Assembly (NCBI RefSeq): GCF_029714205.1
Contig: NZ_CP121648.1
Span: forward strand, 7,572,459-7,636,458
Source: Methylobacterium sp. CB376
GTDB lineage: Bacteria > Pseudomonadota > Alphaproteobacteria > Rhizobiales > Beijerinckiaceae
Reading direction: 5' to 3'
DNA length: 64,000 bases
The notes beneath the pieces are model-generated. The model ran no database searches and was not told where the DNA came from. It saw only the letters and a program-made list of their open reading frames with translations. Shown here one piece after another: positions 60,002 through 64,000 of this stretch (position 1 is its first letter; each line of letters opens with the position of its first letter). Made by a program: the position numbers and the translations under genes.

Positions 60002-60637
60002 ATGACGGATCACCACCACGATCACCCGCACCCGCATGGCAGCGAGCTCTCGCCCATGGACCTGCGGGTGCGGGCGCTCGAATCCATCCTGGTCGAGAAG
60101 GGCTACGTCGATCCGGCCGCCCTCGATGCGCTGATCGACACCTACGAGACCAAGGTCGGCCCCCGCAACGGCGCCCGGGTCGTCGCCCGGGCCTGGGTCG
60201 ATCCGGCCTACCGCGCCCGGCTCCTCGACGACGCCACCGCGGCCATCCGCGAACTCGGCATCGGCGGACGCGGCGGCGAGCACATGGTCGTCGTCGCCAA
60301 CACGCCCGAGGAGCATAACCTCGTCGTCTGCACCCTCTGCTCCTGTTACCCCTGGCCGGTCCTCGGCCTGCCCCCGGTCTGGTACAAGTCGCCGCCCTAC
60401 CGCGCGCGGGCGGTGATCGACCCGCGCGGCGTCCTGCGCGAGTTCGGCGTCGAACTGCCCGCGACCACCCGGATCCGCGTCTGGGATTCGACCGCGGAGC
60501 TGCGCTACATGGTTCTGCCGATGCGGCCCGCCGGCAGCGAGCACCTCGACGAGGCGGCGCTGGCCGACCTCGTGACCCGCGACGCCATGATCGGCACCGG
60601 CCTCCCCCTCGCTCCCGACCAGGTGGTGCGCGCATGA
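60002..60637 (+). CDS. nthA: Nitrile hydratase alpha subunit, cobalt type
   Basis: A 211-residue metalloenzyme subunit that hydrates nitriles to amides. The metal-claw motif is [20 protein letters not shown] with Cys110, Cys113, Ser114 and Cys115; Thr at the second position marks the cobalt type (Fe types have Ser). [33 protein letters not shown] and [16 protein letters not shown] are family segments. A His-rich start ([13 protein letters not shown]) may aid metal acquisition. It overlaps nthB by 4 bp. Confidence 0.93.
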   Translation: MTDHHHDHPHPHGSELSPMDLRVRALESILVEKGYVDPAALDALIDTYETKVGPRNGARVVARAWVDPAYRARLLDDATAAIRELGIGGRGGEHMVVVANTPEEHNLVVCTLCSCYPWPVLGLPPVWYKSPPYRARAVIDPRGVLREFGVELPATTRIRVWDSTAELRYMVLPMRPAGSEHLDEAALADLVTRDAMIGTGLPLAPDQVVRA

Positions 60638-61377
60638 ATGGCGGTCAGGATCTCGGCGGCATGCACGGGTTCGGGCCGATCGGCTTCGAGGCCGACGAGC
60701 CCTGGTTCCACGCTCTCTGGGAGCGGCGCGTCTTCGCCATGGCGATGGCGATGGGGCTGACCGGGACCTGGAACCTCGACGCGAGCCGCGCGGCCCGCGA
60801 ATCCCTGCCGCCGGCCGAGTACCTGGCGGCGAGCTACTACGAGATCTGGCTCCGGGCCCTGGAGAAGCAGCTGACCCATCACGGCCTCGTCGAGGAGGCC
60901 GAGCTGCGGGCGGGCGCCGCGCTCACGCCCCCCGCGCCGATCACCCGCGTGCTCAGGGGCGAGGAGGTCGCGCCGCTCTTCGCGCGCGGCTTCCCGAGCG
61001 ACCGCCCCGCCGCGCGGCCCGCCCGCTTCGCGGCGGGCGACGAGGTCACCGCCAAGGTCATGAACCCCGCGGGCCATACCCGCCTGCCGCGCTACGTCCG
61101 CGGCCGCACCGGCACGGTCGAGCGCGTGCACGGCACCTTCGTGTTCCCGGATTCGAACGCGCGCCTCGCCGGCGAGAACCCGCAATGGCTCTACACGGTG
61201 CGCTTTCCCGGGGTGGAATTGTGGGGCGAGGAGGCGGATCCGGGCCTCAGCGTCTCGGTCAACGCCTTCGAGAGCTACCTGGAGCCGGTGCGCAGGGCGG
61301 CCGCGCCGGCGCCGGGAGATGGGCCGGCAGGCGCGCCGGCGCCGGCAGGCGCGCCGGCGCCGGCAGGCGCCGCATGA
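60634..61377 (+). CDS. nthB: Nitrile hydratase beta subunit
   Basis: A 247-residue subunit ([20 protein letters not shown]). Typical parts are [38 protein letters not shown], and the beta-barrel [40 protein letters not shown]. The C-terminus has a non-conserved GAPAPA repeat encoded by a tandem DNA repeat (GGCAGGCGCGCCGGCGCC units). It forms the heterodimer with NthA and overlaps the activator gene by 4 bp. Confidence 0.92.
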   Translation: MNGGQDLGGMHGFGPIGFEADEPWFHALWERRVFAMAMAMGLTGTWNLDASRAARESLPPAEYLAASYYEIWLRALEKQLTHHGLVEEAELRAGAALTPPAPITRVLRGEEVAPLFARGFPSDRPAARPARFAAGDEVTAKVMNPAGHTRLPRYVRGRTGTVERVHGTFVFPDSNARLAGENPQWLYTVRFPGVELWGEEADPGLSVSVNAFESYLEPVRRAAAPAPGDGPAGAPAPAGAPAPAGAA

Positions 61378-61682
61378 GCGCGCCCGAGGCTTCCCCCTTC
61401 GCGGCGCCCTGGGAGGCGCAGACCTTCGCCCTGGTGGTGGCGCTGCAGGAGCGCGGCCTGTTCACCTGGGGCGAATGGGCCGAGGCGCTCGGCGCGGCGA
61501 GCCGGCGCGGCGAGCGCCCGGCCGATTACGCGCTCTGGCTGGAGGTGATCGAGGACCTGCTCGGCGCCCGCGGGGTGACCTCGGCCGAGGCGCTCTCCGA
61601 GCGCCGCGACGCCTTCGCGCGGGCCGCCGCCGCGACCCCGCACGGGCAGCCGATCCTGCTCGCGAACGATCCCGGCGCCTGA
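61374..61682 (+). CDS. Nitrile hydratase accessory (activator) protein
   Basis: A 102-residue protein (FAAPWEAQTFALVVALQERG, FTWGEWAEALGAASRRGERP, then YALWLEVIEDLLGARG). It resembles the beta-subunit N-terminal fold and belongs to the P14K/NHase-activator type that inserts cobalt into the alpha subunit by subunit exchange. The position after nthB and the ATGA overlap fit. Confidence 0.86.
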   Translation: MSAPEASPFAAPWEAQTFALVVALQERGLFTWGEWAEALGAASRRGERPADYALWLEVIEDLLGARGVTSAEALSERRDAFARAAAATPHGQPILLANDPGA

Positions 61683-61691
61683 TCCGGGCAC

Positions 61692-61716
61692 GAAAAAGCC
61701 CGGCTCGCGCCGGGCT
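61692..61716 (-). terminator. Intrinsic terminator of rpsT
   Basis: On the minus strand an AGCCCGGC stem and complement are followed by TTTTT. In the plus direction only a weak T-rich tract follows, so it may also partly terminate the nitrile hydratase operon. Confidence 0.78.
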
Positions 61717-61721
61717 GGTTG

Positions 61722-61760
61722 CTCTTGCCGGAAGCTCTTGCCGGAAGCTCTTGCCGGAAA
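61722..61760. repeat. 12-bp tandem repeat GCTCTTGCCGGA
   Basis: Three exact or nearly exact units (GCTCTTGCCGGA) lie in the short interval between the terminator hairpin and the rpsT stop, followed by a degenerate unit TCTCGCCGGA. Confidence 0.75.
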
Positions 61761-61781
61761 TCTCTCGCCGGAACCGGCCGG

Positions 61782-62048
61782 TCACGCCTGGAGGGCGTTC
61801 ACCCGGGCCGTGAGGCGCGAGACCTTGCGGGAGGCCGTGTTCTTGTGAACGATGCCCTTCTGCGACGCGCGCATGATCTCCGGCTCGGCGCTCCGCAGGG
61901 CGGTCAGCGCCGTGGCGGCGTCGCCCGAGGCGATCGCCTCCTCGACCTTGCGGATGAAGGTGCGCATGCGGCTGCGGCGCGAGCGGTTGATCGCCGTGCG
62001 CTTGGCGATCTTGCGGGTCATCTTCTTGGCCGACACGGTGTTGGCCAT
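61782..62048 (-). CDS. rpsT: 30S ribosomal protein S20
   Basis: An 88-residue basic, helical protein ([40 protein letters not shown]) ending with the conserved [19 protein letters not shown]. It binds 16S rRNA early in 30S assembly. GAGGAAGACCG upstream of the ATG includes the ribosome binding site. Confidence 0.96.
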
Positions 62049-62395
62049 CGGTCTTCCTCATTCTCGAAAAGCGCGATGCACGAGGGCCCGGGGGCGTGAC
62101 GGCGTCGCGGACAGGGCGCGGAAAGCACGGAAAGCCGCCGGGGCGAGCCGGCGGGTTCGCGAGACGCCGTCTATAGCCGCGCGTCCCGCCATCGTCAACG
62201 CGAGACTCCCGGCCGCCCCTGCCTGTAGGACAGAACCCATGCCAACGGCCCGGCATGCCGACGCGCCGGGCCGTCGAGCACTCCCAGTTTCCGACACCGA
62301 GCCAAAGATTTGGCGAGAAGGCTTGACGACGAGTCGAGAACCGAACCGGCGGTCGTGGCAAGCGACCGCCGGCCTCATCAGACGGAGCCCCGATC
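62049..62395. other. Divergent promoter region of rpsT and the ureohydrolase gene
   Basis: No gene seen. A plus-strand GCTTGACGACGAG near 62321 could be a -35 element for the ureohydrolase gene, without a clear partner. Confidence 0.45.
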
Positions 62396-63400
62396 ATGAC
62401 CTCCCCGGCCGACGATCCGACCCGCGCCGCGCGGCTCGCGCGCTTCCAGCCCCTCTCCGGGATGGCGATGCCGCGCTTCGCCGGCCTCGCCAGCCTGATG
62501 CGCCTGCCGGTGCTGAGCCCGGAGGCGGCCATCGCCGAGCCGGTCGAGATCGGCCTGTTCGGCATCCCCTTCGACAGCGCCACCACCAACCGCCCGGGCG
62601 CGCGCCTGGGGCCGCGCGGCGTGCGCGAGCAATCGGCGCTGATGCGCCTCGTCAACCCGGCGACCGGGATCTGCCCCTACGAGCTCTGCGCCTGCGCGGA
62701 TCTCGGGGACGTGGCGGTCAACCCGGTCGACGTCGCCGACACGCTCGGCCGCATCGAGGCGTTCGCGGCGCCCCTGCGCGCGGCGGGGCTGACGCTCCTC
62801 GCGGTCGGGGGCGACCACCTCGTCAGCTACCCGCTCCTGCGCACGGTCGCGGCGGGCCGGCCGGTGGGGCTGATCCACATCGACGCCCACAGCGACACCA
62901 CCGACAGCTATTTCGGCGGCGCCAAGCTCACGCACGGCACGCCGTTCCGGCGCGCCATCGAGGACGGCGTCCTCGACCCGCGGCGCACCGTCCAGATCGG
63001 CCTGCGCGGCACGCTCTACGCCCGCGACGAGCGGCAATGGGCCCTCGACCAGGGCATCCGCATCCTCGACATGGAGCGGGTGATCGCCGAGGGGCTGCCC
63101 GCCGCGGTCACCGAGGCCCGCGCGGTGGTCGGGGCCGGGCCGACCTACCTGACCTTCGACATCGATTCCATCGACCCGGCCTTCGCCCCCGGGACGGGCA
63201 CGCCGGAGATCGGCGGCTTCACCTCCCGCGAGGCGCTCTTCCTCCTGCGCGGCCTGCGCGGCCTCGACCTCGTCGGCGCCGACCTCGTGGAAGTCGCCCC
63301 GCCCCTCGACCCCTCCGGCACCACGGCCCTCGTCGGCGCGACCATCGCGTTCGAGCTGCTCTGCCTCCTCGCCGAGGCGCGGGCGCGCCGCGCCGGGTGA
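62396..63400 (+). CDS. Ureohydrolase (agmatinase-like)
   Basis: A 334-residue Mn-dependent arginase/agmatinase-family enzyme. Metal ligands lie in AVGGDHLVSYPLL near residue 138, LIHIDAHSDTTDSYFGGAKL near 162 and TFDIDSIDPAFAPGTGTPEI near 254, all intact. GIPFDSATTNRPGARLGPRG is the substrate-proximal loop. The family hydrolyses agmatine, guanidinobutyrate, guanidine or related guanidino compounds, and sequence by eye cannot fix which, so I give no gene symbol. It stands alone, divergent from rpsT. Confidence 0.88.
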   Translation: MTSPADDPTRAARLARFQPLSGMAMPRFAGLASLMRLPVLSPEAAIAEPVEIGLFGIPFDSATTNRPGARLGPRGVREQSALMRLVNPATGICPYELCACADLGDVAVNPVDVADTLGRIEAFAAPLRAAGLTLLAVGGDHLVSYPLLRTVAAGRPVGLIHIDAHSDTTDSYFGGAKLTHGTPFRRAIEDGVLDPRRTVQIGLRGTLYARDERQWALDQGIRILDMERVIAEGLPAAVTEARAVVGAGPTYLTFDIDSIDPAFAPGTGTPEIGGFTSREALFLLRGLRGLDLVGADLVEVAPPLDPSGTTALVGATIAFELLCLLAEARARRAG

Positions 63401-64000
63401 GGCGGCCGGGGTGCTGTCAAGCCCGGGGCGCGTCCCAACACCCTGTCCACCGCCGTGTCCCCGGCCCCCTCCCCGCTCTCGACATGACCGGATCCCGGCG
63501 CCGGCCCGAAGCCGGCCGGAATCCCGCCGATTCGGGAACAGCGCGGCACATCAAGGGCTTGCGGGGGGACAAGCTGTGCGCGGGCCGTGAGTCGCCGACG
63601 CGGTCAAGCCTCCGTTCACCACGCCGCCAACGCTTCCTGTTGCGAAGCTTCACCAGGCGGGCGTAACCTTCCTCCGTCGCGCTCGGGGGTGCGGCGCTTC
63701 CCCATCTTCCACAAGTCACGATTCGGTCGGTGGCCCGTTGCGGCACCGCGCCGTGAGTCGTGCCGTCGGGGCGGCTTCGCCGCGGCCGGCATCGCGAGGA
63801 TCTGCAAGGGCCTGTCGCTTAAGGAAAACGAGAGTTCTTGTTGATAGACCGGTGAGGAAGGCGGGGACGAGGCTGGGGGCAGTTGACTCTTGGTTCCTCA
63901 CCTGTGCCGACATGGTTCGAACTGGGACATGTCGGGAGTTGCGTATCGGCGTACGGGCCGCGGGCGGGAAGCCGCGGGCGGTCCGAGAGAGGACCCATCA
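63401..64000. other. Right end of window, no supported gene
   Basis: No convincing frame on either strand; all open frames are basic, low-complexity shadows. It includes a dyad at 63907-63935 (CCGACATG and its complement 13 bases apart, with GTTCGAAC between), which could be an operator upstream of a gene beyond the edge. Confidence 0.5.

Noticed and set aside
63401..64000. Possible oriC/dnaA upstream region because rpsT is nearby
   Set aside because: No TTATCCACA-type DnaA boxes or AT-rich unwinding region are visible, and rpsT is separated from this stretch by the ureohydrolase gene and points the other way.

Overview
The window looks like a chromosomal segment of a GC-rich alphaproteobacterium close to Methylobacterium/Methylorubrum (Hyphomicrobiales). 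The reasons are the split F0 ATP synthase cluster atpI-atpB-atpE-atpF'-atpF with duplicated b subunits, the mutY-DUF721-dsbA-smc order, and a dispersed intergenic repeat family present in at least six places. This placement is inferred from gene content and sequence style, not from a database search.

Positions 1-20,690 are accessory DNA. They hold gene fragments (the first codons of an IS630-type transposase at the left edge, a phage terminase tail, a frameshifted serine recombinase, an RTX-like gene with an in-frame amber codon), several insertion sequences, a MITE-like inverted-repeat element and one orphan ABC substrate-binding protein. An IS30-family element (about 9119-10571) is followed by a dense array of an 8-bp motif close to TGTTCNAC (10613-10860). 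Next is an IS5-family (IS427-type) element (10872-14155) that is itself split by an IS21-family element (11212-13582); both insertions have legible target duplications. To the right is a compact leftward module: prim-pol, DnaB/VapE-like helicase, small unknown proteins, an AlpA-type regulator, an unknown cargo gene and a tyrosine integrase. It ends at a tRNA 3'-end sequence (20655-20687). The whole reads as a P4-like satellite or integrative island, with the TGTTCNAC array as its candidate replication origin. The IS427 element lies exactly between the helicase stop codon and this array.

Positions 21,200-41,050 mix small secreted proteins and regulators with a surface-glycan gene set. The set has a GT-D-like protein (21793), a leftward block of a SAM methyltransferase, an unknown 474-residue protein, a 1320-residue protein with three GT4-like glycosyltransferase domains plus DUF4214-like repeats, a GT8/methyltransferase-like fusion and another methyltransferase, and finally an FkbM methyltransferase (40318). 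Between the first and second parts lie a Crp/FixK-type regulator, a small c-type cytochrome and a divergent Nramp-family transporter.

Positions 41,060-64,000 are core chromosome: mutY, DUF721, dsbA, smc, the F0 ATP synthase operon with a visible promoter and terminator, a hydrolase, a second FkbM methyltransferase, sfsA, a cinA-like gene, gpt, a formate/nitrite-transporter-family gene with a G-tract frameshift, an SDR oxidoreductase, a soxXYZA operon, a cobalt-type nitrile hydratase operon with its activator, rpsT and a ureohydrolase. The genes in each operon overlap or abut closely (soxX/Y, soxZ/A, nthA/B/activator all overlap by 4 bp). No rRNA gene, complete tRNA gene or CRISPR array was seen.
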